Shown here: piece after piece, positions 56,970 to 64,000 of the stretch
Layout of the letters: each line of letters begins with the position of its first letter
How positions within the stretch are numbered: the first letter of the stretch is position 1
NCBI RefSeq assembly: GCF_900101075.1
Contig: NZ_FNFY01000007.1
Span: 40,565-104,564, forward strand
From: Lacicoccus qingdaonensis
GTDB lineage: Bacteria; Bacillota; Bacilli; Staphylococcales; Salinicoccaceae
Length of the DNA stretch: 64,000 nt
Reading direction: 5' to 3'
Position numbers and translations under genes: made by a program
The notes under the pieces: model-generated
What the model saw: only the letters and a program-made list of their open reading frames with translations
Databases searched by the model: none
Told to the model about the DNA's origin: nothing

Positions 56970-58616
56970 ATGACAAGGACTGTTGGTGAATTTTTATTTG
57001 ACTGTCTGAAACAGGAAGGGGTCGATGATATTTTCGGTGTACCCGGAGATTTCAACTTTTCCCTGCTTGATACATTGGAAGATTATGAAGATATGAACTT
57101 CATAGATAACCGCAACGAATTGAACGCAGGGTATGCAGCTGACGCATACTCACAGGTGAAAGGCATGGCTGCAATGATTACGACTTTCGGTGTCGGCGAA
57201 CTGAGTGCGAGCAATGCTGTTGCCGGAGCCTACAGCGAAAATATCCCTCTGATACACATTGCAGGTTCTCCTGATCTCGGTGACCAGAAGGAACAAAAGA
57301 ATGTCCACCATACACTGATGGACGGTAATTTTGAAGTGTTCAGACATATGTATGAACATATTACGGCCTACGCCGTTAAAGTCACTGCAGATAACGCCGG
57401 GACGGAAATTCCAAAAGCCATCCATATCGCAAAAGAAAAAAAGAAACCGGTCTATATGGATATACCGTTCGATCAGGTAACAAAACCCGTCGGAGAAATA
57501 AAAACCCCGGAATCTGCAAAGATGACCGACACCAGCCTGATGGATGAAGTCTTTCTGAAAGCAAGTGATCAGCTGGGCAGTGCTGAAAATGCAGTCATGC
57601 TTATCGACTTCAATACAGTCCGTTACGGTCTGGAAATAGAAGTGCAGGCGCTTGCTGAAAAACTGAATGTGCCTGTGGTACAGATGCTGCAGGGCAAAAG
57701 CGGCTTTGATGAACAACATCCCCAGTATATCGGAATGTACGGCGGTGCTTTCGGGGATGATCATGTTCGTAAGACCGTCGAAGAGGCGGACTGCATCATA
57801 GCGGTCGGCATGTTATGGTCTGATTTCAATCTGGCCAAGTATACTGCGGATTTAAAGACTGACAAGATGATCATCATTCATCCTTATTCAACATTAGTCG
57901 CAGATGAAGTGTTTGAAAATGTCTATGCGGCGGACATTCTGAAATCACTGATGGATGTGGATTACCGTGAAGAAGGGGCAGTGCAGCAGCTGCCTTCAAT
58001 TTATGATGATATCGCAGGTGAAGCGGATGAGGCACTCACTGCTGATTCGTATTACCCGAGATTTCAAGATATGCTGAAAGAGGATGACATACTCGTTGTG
58101 GATACAGGGACATTATCCTACGGCATGAGCCAGGTGAAGCTGCCCAAAAATTCAATGTTTTTATCACACGGCTCTTGGCAGAGCATCGGTTACGGCACAC
58201 CTGCCGCACTCGGTGCAGCAGTGGCCGCACCGGATCGACGCGTACTTTTATTTGTCGGTGAAGGTGCATTCCAGTTCACTGTACAGGAACTGAGCGCCAT
58301 CATTGATAAGGGTTATAAACCGATTATTTTTCTGTTGAATAATCAGGGTTACACAATTGAAAGATATTTGAACACAGAACACCCTTATGCGGACTATAAT
58401 GATATACCGGCATGGGATTATATGACATTGGCAGATGGGCTGGCAGCTTCCAAAGAAGTGTTTAAAGCCCGGGCACGTACTAATGGAGAACTGGACGAAG
58501 CCATTAAACACGCAGAGCAGTTTGACGGAGCGGGTCTCATTGAACTCGTCGTCACCGATCCGATGGATGCACCGCTGTATCTGCATAAATTAAGAGAATA
58601 TGAAAAAGAAGATTAA
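56970..58616 (+). CDS. ipdC: Thiamine-diphosphate decarboxylase (indole/phenylpyruvate type)
   Basis: Decarboxylates 2-keto acids to aldehydes. The 548-residue protein has the N-terminal PYR domain with catalytic Glu50 in NRNELNAGYAADAY, the double histidine NVHHTL typical of the pyruvate/indolepyruvate decarboxylase branch, and the C-terminal cofactor site GEGAFQFT...NNQGYTIE. S. aureus has a similar protein annotated IpdC. Preference among indole-, phenyl- or branched-chain keto acids is not readable. ATG 56970 follows AAGGAG at 11 bases. Single-gene unit. Confidence 0.85.
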   Translation: MTRTVGEFLFDCLKQEGVDDIFGVPGDFNFSLLDTLEDYEDMNFIDNRNELNAGYAADAYSQVKGMAAMITTFGVGELSASNAVAGAYSENIPLIHIAGSPDLGDQKEQKNVHHTLMDGNFEVFRHMYEHITAYAVKVTADNAGTEIPKAIHIAKEKKKPVYMDIPFDQVTKPVGEIKTPESAKMTDTSLMDEVFLKASDQLGSAENAVMLIDFNTVRYGLEIEVQALAEKLNVPVVQMLQGKSGFDEQHPQYIGMYGGAFGDDHVRKTVEEADCIIAVGMLWSDFNLAKYTADLKTDKMIIIHPYSTLVADEVFENVYAADILKSLMDVDYREEGAVQQLPSIYDDIAGEADEALTADSYYPRFQDMLKEDDILVVDTGTLSYGMSQVKLPKNSMFLSHGSWQSIGYGTPAALGAAVAAPDRRVLLFVGEGAFQFTVQELSAIIDKGYKPIIFLLNNQGYTIERYLNTEHPYADYNDIPAWDYMTLADGLAASKEVFKARARTNGELDEAIKHAEQFDGAGLIELVVTDPMDAPLYLHKLREYEKED

Positions 58617-58657
58617 ATGAGAGATTTAAAGAAGGATATCCGAGGTAAAAAGGCTCT

Positions 58658-58701
58658 AAAAATGGCGATTCATCAATTAATTGAGATGAATCGCCATTTT
58701 T
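58658..58701. terminator. Bidirectional terminator, ipdC / usp
   Basis: A 17-bp perfect stem beginning AAAAATGGCGATTCATC (58658) and its complement ending 58701, the longest hairpin of this kind in the window. Confidence 0.93.
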
Positions 58702-58730
58702 CATGTTTCGACTTTATCCGGTATTTCAAA

Positions 58731-59153
58731 TTATTTAACAATCATTACAGGCGTGTTCACCCGTTTGGCGATTTTGTGGGTGACATGGCCGAGTACATGT
58801 TTGATCGCCATTTTAGAACGTTTGTTGCTCATGACCACAATTTCATAATCATTTTCATTGATCTCTTTTAAAAGTTCCTGAATAACACGTCCTGTCTTGA
58901 TGCGAATGTCATAATTCAAGCCGAGTTCATCCAGCTGATCGGTGAACGGCTTCAAGTCTTCAACTTTATCTTTGGAAATATCTTCGAAATGTTTTCCATG
59001 GTATTTCACGTTATCTGCCATCTCATTTTCTGAAATGACGTTGAAAACCGTGATGATGGAATTCTCATCGTTCTCTGTCAGTTTCACCAGTTGTTCAGGA
59101 ACATTGGTAAAAGAGTTTCCGAAATCATATGGGAGTAAAATCTTTTTGTACAT
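58731..59153 (-). CDS. Universal stress protein, UspA family
   Basis: A 140-residue UspA-fold protein: KKILLPYDFGNSFTNVPEQL at the N-terminus, and a C-terminal segment NKRSKMAIKHVLGHVTHKIAKRVNTPVMIV corresponding to the nucleotide-binding loop (positions about 109-138) but lacking the clean G-2x-G-9x-G(S/T) spacing; ATP binding is therefore uncertain. GAAGGAAG precedes the ATG. Second usp gene of the window, only distantly like the one at 9098-9607. Confidence 0.82.
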   Translation of the reverse strand: MYKKILLPYDFGNSFTNVPEQLVKLTENDENSIITVFNVISENEMADNVKYHGKHFEDISKDKVEDLKPFTDQLDELGLNYDIRIKTGRVIQELLKEINENDYEIVVMSNKRSKMAIKHVLGHVTHKIAKRVNTPVMIVK

Positions 59154-59413
59154 ATATACACTTCCTTCGTTTAAATTTTAATCGGCAGTATTCACTTTAC
59201 ATCTTCAATATTATATTAGATTGCATCTGTTATTTAAAGAATAAGTTTAAACATATATTAGAAAATTTCAAATACCTTCTAGTATTATGATAACATTTCC
59301 AAAGATACATTTGTTGTTTGACGAATTCATCATCTGGGAACCTCAATCGTTTTGAACAAGCGGACCGGAATGGGTTCATTTGGATATGAAATATTCTAAA
59401 TGAGAAAGAGACT

Positions 59414-60097
59414 ATGTTTACACATCTTGGAATACCGGGACATCTGATTATGTTCATATTGATGGGCATCGTAGTTATAGTGATTGCTGTACAAAGAAAA
59501 CGCAGTAAGGGAAAATTCACCCAAAATGTACAGAAGCCCGGACAATTAAAGATTTTCTTTACAAGAGTAATGGTATTTCTGACAATTTTCACGGGGATTT
59601 TTGCGGTGATTGGTGTTATGACGGGGGAAACCGAGATGGCGATAGTATTTACAGTTATATTCGTCATCTTTCTGGTACTGACATATTTTATGCGACGGAA
59701 ATTTGATATGTCCTATCAGGAGACGGATGAATACTTCATCCTCAGAGAGAAAAAAGATGAGTATAAAGTGTTTTATGAAGATATTACATACTGGGAGCGG
59801 GGCACTGCCCATGAAATATTTATCTTCGAAGGTACTAAATCTGCTGGTGGACCTTTAACAATCAAGTTAAATTATTTTAATCCCGAGATCCTGCTCGCGA
59901 CACTTGCCGATATGACCTTCAAAGATCAATTTCCACGCAGGGACTATGATGTATATCCCGGCGATCCAATGAAGAAAAAGGAAATGGTGCAGTTTCTTCA
60001 CCGGACAGACTATAAATATCTGGTCAAGGACGAATACATTGAAGAGACAGGTGAACTGGACGGTCTGCACTGGCCGGAACATAAATGGTTCCAGTAA
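59414..60097 (+). CDS. Membrane protein of unknown function (227 aa)
   Basis: Not recognised. Three hydrophobic helices lie in the first half (about 9-26, 50-72 and 76-90), and the second half is a soluble, aromatic- and acid-rich region (YQETDEYFILREKKDEYKVFYEDITYWERG in the 100-130 region) that looks like a bacterial PH-type domain, a weak inference. AAAGAGAC is a modest ribosome binding site. About 260 bases of AT-rich sequence with no gene separate it from the usp gene. First of four consecutive small membrane-protein genes on this strand. Confidence 0.65.
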   Translation: MFTHLGIPGHLIMFILMGIVVIVIAVQRKRSKGKFTQNVQKPGQLKIFFTRVMVFLTIFTGIFAVIGVMTGETEMAIVFTVIFVIFLVLTYFMRRKFDMSYQETDEYFILREKKDEYKVFYEDITYWERGTAHEIFIFEGTKSAGGPLTIKLNYFNPEILLATLADMTFKDQFPRRDYDVYPGDPMKKKEMVQFLHRTDYKYLVKDEYIEETGELDGLHWPEHKWFQ

Positions 60098-60220
60098 TAC
60101 TGAAGACATATTTTCCATAACTATTATTATTATTCTAAAGGATAATAATAGTTTATCTTTTTCACAATATGGTAAAAGAATAATAACTAAAATATTCAAT
60201 TCTATTTAAAGGTGAAAAGT

Positions 60221-60622
60221 ATGCAAAACAAAGGCTTCTATCTGATGGCAATATTATATGTTTCACTTTTATGGGCATTCATGCTGGATTTTTTCCATGA
60301 TTCCAATTGGATGTCCACTACAATACAATATGCGCCGATGGCATTGGCATGGATCATTATCATTGTGATGGCAATATTCGAAGCAGTAAACAAAGACAAA
60401 ATGGATGAAGCGTCTGTCAGCAAAAGAGAAGGTAACGAAAAAAGCATGAAACTGCTTGCTTTGATATTTTTATGGGCTGCAGTCATATCCATGAATTTTA
60501 TAGCCGGGACGCCGGGAATGGATTTCTTGAATATTCATAGACCAGAGTTTTGGATTTTTCTGATTCTGCTTCCGCTGCTCACCGCATTTAACTATAGACG
60601 GAAAACCGATGGCGTTGCATAG
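60221..60622 (+). CDS. Small integral membrane protein (133 aa)
   Basis: Four predicted membrane helices (about 6-24, 38-53, 78-93 and 108-124) with a charged central cytoplasmic loop. No family recognised. The ATG at 60221 follows AAAGGTGAAAAGT; an in-frame GTG three codons upstream falls in that site. It is 31 bases ahead of another small membrane-protein gene. Confidence 0.62.
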   Translation: MQNKGFYLMAILYVSLLWAFMLDFFHDSNWMSTTIQYAPMALAWIIIIVMAIFEAVNKDKMDEASVSKREGNEKSMKLLALIFLWAAVISMNFIAGTPGMDFLNIHRPEFWIFLILLPLLTAFNYRRKTDGVA

Positions 60623-60653
60623 TGAAAAAATTCTGTTTGGAAGAGGATAAAAA

Positions 60654-60863
60654 ATGCTTAGTGAAGAACAGGAAAAAAGTTTAAACACATATTTGAATTG
60701 GACGCCTTTCATAGGGCTGGTAATCAGTATTGTGACTGCAGTCTTTTTGCTCGTAATCATGGATTATTCCTTAAATGACGATATTGTAATTTATATTCTG
60801 ATGCCATTTTTAGCACATGTTTTCCTGATCTATCTGCCAGTTAAAATGGTTTCGAAATTATAA
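60654..60863 (+). CDS. Small integral membrane protein (69 aa)
   Basis: Two membrane helices (about 18-36 and 43-63) after a charged N-terminus (MLSEEQEKSLNTYLNW). GAAGAGGATAAAAA precedes the ATG. Function unknown; likely co-transcribed with its neighbours. Confidence 0.6.
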   Translation: MLSEEQEKSLNTYLNWTPFIGLVISIVTAVFLLVIMDYSLNDDIVIYILMPFLAHVFLIYLPVKMVSKL

Positions 60864-60886
60864 GATACGAAGGAGGTACATGCTTG

Positions 60887-61015
60887 ATGAAAGAATTAGT
60901 CGAATCAGTTTCGATTATAAAGATTGTAATGATCTTTTTTCTTGCGAGTGGTGTTATAACTTTTAATTACTTGTTTATAAGTGATCTCTTAACATGGATC
61001 AGCTCATATTTTTAA
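60887..61015 (+). CDS. Single-pass mini-protein (42 aa)
   Basis: A 42-codon frame from ATG 60887 (or TTG 60884), 7-10 bases after a perfect AGGAGG, encodes a short N-terminus (MKELVESVSIIK) and one strongly hydrophobic helix (VMIFFLASGVITFNYLF) ending ISSYF. The strong ribosome binding site and the adjacent small membrane genes make it credible despite its size. A 28-codon alternative from ATG 60880 is too near the binding site. Confidence 0.5.
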   Translation: MKELVESVSIIKIVMIFFLASGVITFNYLFISDLLTWISSYF

Positions 61016-61034
61016 GAAATCAATGATGATCTGA

Positions 61035-61860
61035 TCATGTCTTTAAATAATTGTATAAATGGTCTTCTGTCATTCTTTTCAGTTTTTCTCTCGATTTTAT
61101 GTCATACGCCTGTTCCAATGCTTTTGCACGCCTTTTACCATCAAAGAATTCACCAGTCACTTCTTTTGAAGAAGCAAGAGCGGTCAGTGCTTTACGTCCT
61201 TTTTTCACAGAAGATAATGGGATGCCGAAATGTTCGCTCACCATGTTTGTCTTCATCAGCGTTGCGGGATGAATAGCATTGACGATGATGTTTTTAGCAG
61301 TGAGTTCATCAGCAAGGTCGAATGTGAACATGATCAGTGCAAGTTTACTGCGGGAATAAGCAAGAAATCCTTCATACTTTTTTTTCCATGTCCAGATCTT
61401 CAAAGTCAAGATCGGCCTGGCCGACAGATGCGACATTGATGATTCTGGAATCCTCATTCATGAGAGGGAGTAACTTCCTGGTGAACAGCACTTGCGCCAG
61501 ATAATTCACCTGCCATATCAATTCGAATCCGTCTTCAGTTGTTTGCCGCTGGCTGCCTGACTTTGGTCCGCCTCCGATACCAGCATTATTGATCAGAATA
61601 TCAATCTTTTCTCCGTCTGCAAGTATTTCATCTGCAGCTGCTGCAACAAAATCAAGAGAAGAGAAATCCCCGTTATAATACTTCAGGCGATCACTGCCAG
61701 TCACATCTTTAATATCTTCAACAGTCTTTTGTCCTTTACTTTCATTCCTGCCGTGCAGAAGCACATTGGCACCTTTTTCAGAAAACCATTCAGCAGTCGC
61801 TTTACCGAGTCCATCAGTTGAACCGGTAATTAACGCTGTAGATTCAGATAGTGATTTCAT
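61035..61860 (-). pseudogene. Short-chain dehydrogenase, frameshifted in an A8 tract
   Basis: Two overlapping minus-strand frames together encode one SDR. The first (from ATG 61860, GGAAG ribosome binding site) has the cofactor motif TGSTDGLG and INNAGIG, and stops after DLDMEKKV. The second continues without loss at KKYEGFLAYSRSKLA, with the catalytic YSRSK, to 61035. The break is at eight A residues (complement of 61378-61385); seven would restore the frame. Full length would be about 274 residues. Real mutation, slippage-prone phase switch or sequencing indel cannot be told apart here. Confidence 0.8.
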
Positions 61861-62021
61861 TGAAAACTTCCTTTCTGATTATTTTTATGCTTTAATTCAA
61901 AATACCCGATATAAATCATGAATAAGCACTTTGAGTGATGTCATCCGACTTAAATCGACATAAAAACATCGAGTGATTCTTTTCATTGGTGTGTAGCATA
62001 AGATTCGAAAGGGTGGTGGAA

Positions 62022-62894
62022 ATGATGATTAAAACTCTGAATGATGTTATTGAATATATTGAAGAAAATCTTTTGAATGATATCAAAGTGGAAGATGTCG
62101 GAGATTTTGTAGGTGAATCCGATTATCATTTCAGGAAAATATTTCAGTATATCAGCGGCATGTCACTTAGTGAATATATTAAGAAAAGAAAATTGGCCAT
62201 GGCAAATCACGAACTGGTGAAAGGTGAGAGTGTGACCAATGTTGCATTCAAATACGGTTACCAGTCCCTGGATGGTTTCACCAGGGCTTTCAAGGCATGG
62301 AGTGGCTATTTGCCATCAGATGTCAAACTAACTGGAACGATCACATCATTTCCAAAACTTTCTTTCTATGTAGATGTCAGAGGAGGAGAAAATATGGAAG
62401 TACGAATCAAAGAGATGCCTGCATTCACGATTGCAGGAGTAAGTAAGAGAGTCCCGATGCAGTTCGAAGGCGTGAATAACGAGATTGTTAAACTCGCGGA
62501 AAGCATTACCGGAGAACAAAAAAATGAGATGCACAGACTCCAGAATATTGATCCGGAACAGATTGTCAATGCTTCATATGATGCGGACGAAAAATTTCTA
62601 AAAGAAGAAGGTGATTTGACGCATACCATCGGAGTGCTGACCACATCGGAAGATATCAGTCCAATTCTTGATATGGTCAGAGTTGATGCACACACGTGGG
62701 CAGTGTTCCCGAATGAAGGAGAATTTCCCGAGACACTTCAAAATACAATGGCCCGGACATATTCTGAATGGCTGCCATCCTCAAACTACGAAGTGATTGA
62801 TGCACCTTCATTTTCATTCACTTTAATGGATGACGAAAAAGAAAATTATGCTTATAGCGAAGTATGGATTCCTGTAAAAGAAATGAAAAGATGA
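62022..62894 (+). CDS. AraC-type regulator with GyrI-like effector domain
   Basis: The N-terminal third (about 1-105) carries two HTH motifs of the AraC/XylS DNA-binding domain (VEDVGDFVGESDYHFRKIF and NVAFKYGYQSLDGFTRAFKAW). The rest (about 120-290) is a GyrI-like/AraC_E_bind domain beginning MEVRIKEMPAFTIAGVSKR, which binds small hydrophobic or cationic ligands. I start at ATG 62022 after GAAAGGGTGGTGGA, giving 290 residues. It is divergent from the broken SDR gene, a plausible former target. Confidence 0.88.
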   Translation: MMIKTLNDVIEYIEENLLNDIKVEDVGDFVGESDYHFRKIFQYISGMSLSEYIKKRKLAMANHELVKGESVTNVAFKYGYQSLDGFTRAFKAWSGYLPSDVKLTGTITSFPKLSFYVDVRGGENMEVRIKEMPAFTIAGVSKRVPMQFEGVNNEIVKLAESITGEQKNEMHRLQNIDPEQIVNASYDADEKFLKEEGDLTHTIGVLTTSEDISPILDMVRVDAHTWAVFPNEGEFPETLQNTMARTYSEWLPSSNYEVIDAPSFSFTLMDDEKENYAYSEVWIPVKEMKR

Positions 62895-62899
62895 TAACA

Positions 62900-62945
62900 A
62901 CAGCAGGTCAAAGTCATGATTTCAGACTTTGACCTGCTTCTGTTT
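62900..62945. terminator. Bidirectional terminator after the AraC gene
   Basis: A 14-bp perfect stem AGCAGGTCAAAGTC with its complement (62902-62938) and outer ACAG/CTGT pairing, followed by TTTT. Confidence 0.92.
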
Positions 62946-63001
62946 TAAGTGATATTATCGCATTTTTCCGGTGAACTTCCGCAGTTTCGATACTTTAGAA
63001 C

Positions 63002-63223
63002 TTATGAAGTGAGATCCGTTTTTTTCATCATTTTAAACATGCTGATCAGGATAAGCAGTATCAACAATGCAGAAAATACTTGAGCCCAGATATTATCTTC
63101 ACCAAATACGGCCGTCAGAAATGTTTCAAATGTCGGTAATCCAAGTGTCCTCATGAATGTCAGTAACAATATCCCCGTTAACATACCAAGTCCAAACAGT
63201 ATTAAAAATTTCTTTGTTCTCAT
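63002..63223 (-). CDS. Small membrane protein (73 aa)
   Basis: Two membrane helices (about 6-25 and 46-63) with a basic N-terminus (MRTKKF) and a Lys-rich end. AGAGGGAG precedes the ATG. No family recognised. It follows the 85-aa gene on the same strand after 42 bases, so the two probably form a unit. Confidence 0.6.
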   Translation of the reverse strand: MRTKKFLILFGLGMLTGILLLTFMRTLGLPTFETFLTAVFGEDNIWAQVFSALLILLILISMFKMMKKTDLTS

Positions 63224-63265
63224 TTTTACTCCCTCTTTTATAATTAAAGTATGAACACGTAAACC

Positions 63266-63523
63266 TTATATAAAAATAATCAATAGTAGAGGCGCGATCA
63301 TTAAAAGTCCGTTTATAACAACCATAAGCCAACTGACATATCTTTTGTTCTCATTGATTAATGTGACGATGCCTGCAAAGAATAATACAAAAGCGATCAC
63401 TGAAGGGAGACCAAAAGGCAGCATAAAGAAATTTTCAACATCAGTATTTTGGTTGATAAAAACTGTCACCATAAAATATATTAAATTTAGTGCAGTGAAT
63501 GAAACAAGTAAGTTTTTCAACAT
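63266..63523 (-). CDS. Small membrane protein (85 aa)
   Basis: Three predicted membrane helices (about 4-23, 36-56 and 63-84) with very short loops. AAAAGGTGAATT precedes the ATG. No family recognised. First gene of a minus-strand pair; the 280 bases between it and the transposase are AT-rich without a gene. Confidence 0.6.
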   Translation of the reverse strand: MLKNLLVSFTALNLIYFMVTVFINQNTDVENFFMLPFGLPSVIAFVLFFAGIVTLINENKRYVSWLMVVINGLLMIAPLLLIIFI

Positions 63524-63804
63524 AATTCACCTTTTAAAAAATCGAAGTTTTAACTTTTTTTACTTTTACACCTGATTGGAAGGCTTTAAACAGTATTAGT
63601 ATATCTTTACATATTTCATATAAAATTGTAAAATTATTCATAACAATCTAAGACTTGTGGTGTTAAGTCAAATTGATGTATTCATAACGTCAGTAGAGGC
63701 GACAACTGAATCACAGATTTAAAGCATACTTAAATAAGCCTAGCGTAATTTCACATTTTTCCTAGGCGTTGGATGAAAGGATTCGAGTCAATATTATGCC
63801 CGAA

Positions 63805-64000
63805 TTACACACTCCTTTCCGGCATGTAGAGTTGGTGGTTGCGTAGTAGGACATCCACCAGACGCACAAGTTTTCTTGCGGTAAGGACGAGGGCTCTTTT
63901 GTGTTGATGCTTGGGGACTTCTGCTTTCTTTTTCTGATAGTACGCACGAAACGTCGGAATATTATTGCGGACTGAATTGGCAGCCTCAATCAAGTAATAC
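63805..64000 (-). CDS. IS110-family transposase, C-terminal end
   Basis: The minus-strand frame is open to the right edge, so the gene continues beyond the window. The visible 65 residues (ANSVRNNIPTFRAYYQKK, HKRALVLTARKLVRLVDVLL, then LYMPERSV at the end) match the C-terminus of IS110/IS1111-type DEDD recombinases. The 3' flank of the element should lie between 63805 and about 63600; a GCCTAG/CTAGGC inverted pair (63738-63743 and 63762-63767) sits there, but I cannot define the element's end. Confidence 0.8.
   Translation of the reverse strand, partial: YYLIEAANSVRNNIPTFRAYYQKKKAEVPKHQHKRALVLTARKLVRLVDVLLRNHQLYMPERSV

Noticed and set aside
60880..60966. A 28-codon frame starting at ATG 60880
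   Set aside because: The ATG is only three bases from AGGAGG, and the product is short and unremarkable; the 42-codon membrane frame at 60887 fits better.
63762..63989. A 75-codon minus-strand frame at the right edge
   Set aside because: It is the shifted shadow of the transposase frame, which carries the recognisable IS110 sequence.

Overview
The window is a stretch of a low-to-moderate GC Firmicutes chromosome, most likely a member of the Staphylococcaceae close to Jeotgalicoccus, Salinicoccus or Macrococcus. The reasons are gene order (ezrA, nifZ-thiI, NAD kinase, sppA, tpx, ytxK-ackA, usp, ald, ytkL, ytoI, ytpI, nrnA, dnaE, malic enzyme, accDA, pfkA-pyk, citZ-icd, polA-mutM-coaE-gapB-nrdR-dnaB-dnaI, thrS, infC-rpmI-rplT), which follows the Staphylococcus/Bacillus arrangement, protein sequences closest to Staphylococcus in my memory (ThrS, AccD, InfC), and Gram-positive signals: strong AGGAGG ribosome binding sites, TTG and GTG starts, a T-box and an L20 leader. 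No species can be assigned without a database search.

Bases 1-43,220 are mainly conserved core genome. The parts are tRNA thiolation and cell division (ezrA, nifZ, thiI), membrane-protein turnover and peroxide defence (sppA, tpx), acetate and alanine metabolism (ackA, ald), nanoRNA degradation and replication (nrnA, dnaE, polA, dnaB, dnaI), fatty-acid initiation (accDA), lower glycolysis (pfkA, pyk), the oxidative arm of the TCA cycle (citZ, icd), gluconeogenesis (gapB), base-excision repair (mutM), CoA synthesis (coaE) and translation (thrS, infC, rpmI, rplT). Small insertions inside this core include an unrecognised 192-aa protein, a cysteine-synthase paralogue with a GNAT acetyltransferase, a lipoprotein and an AbgT-type transporter. 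Readable regulation includes the thrS T-box, the infC leader with an apparent AUA start codon, a pair of inverted CcpN-like boxes before gapB, and a cre-like palindrome just upstream of a near-consensus abgT promoter.

Bases 43,220-64,000 are an accessory region with frequent strand switches, strong bidirectional terminators and signs of gene decay. It holds a VOC-fold protein, a macrolide 2'-phosphotransferase homologue, a MetE-type methyltransferase with an aromatic-acid MFS transporter, malate:quinone oxidoreductase, flotillin, glycerol dehydrogenase, a C45 amide hydrolase coupled to an amidohydrolase, a phenyl/indolepyruvate decarboxylase, several very small membrane proteins, an AraC-GyrI regulator and, at the right edge, the end of an IS110-family transposase. 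Two loci are broken: an SDR gene split by a frameshift in an A8 tract, and a 26-residue flavoprotein N-terminus that runs by an ATGA overlap into a polysaccharide deacetylase lacking its own N-terminus.

The most unusual structure is a non-coding array of about eight degenerate units with 51-bp periodicity and alternating inverted arms (about 43,324-43,735), in the 630-bp gap after rplT. I did not find a clearly new defence, biosynthetic or secretion system. The best candidates for undescribed biology are this array, the truncated flavoprotein/deacetylase locus with its ATACCC-N7-GGGTAT operator, and the cluster of tiny membrane proteins.
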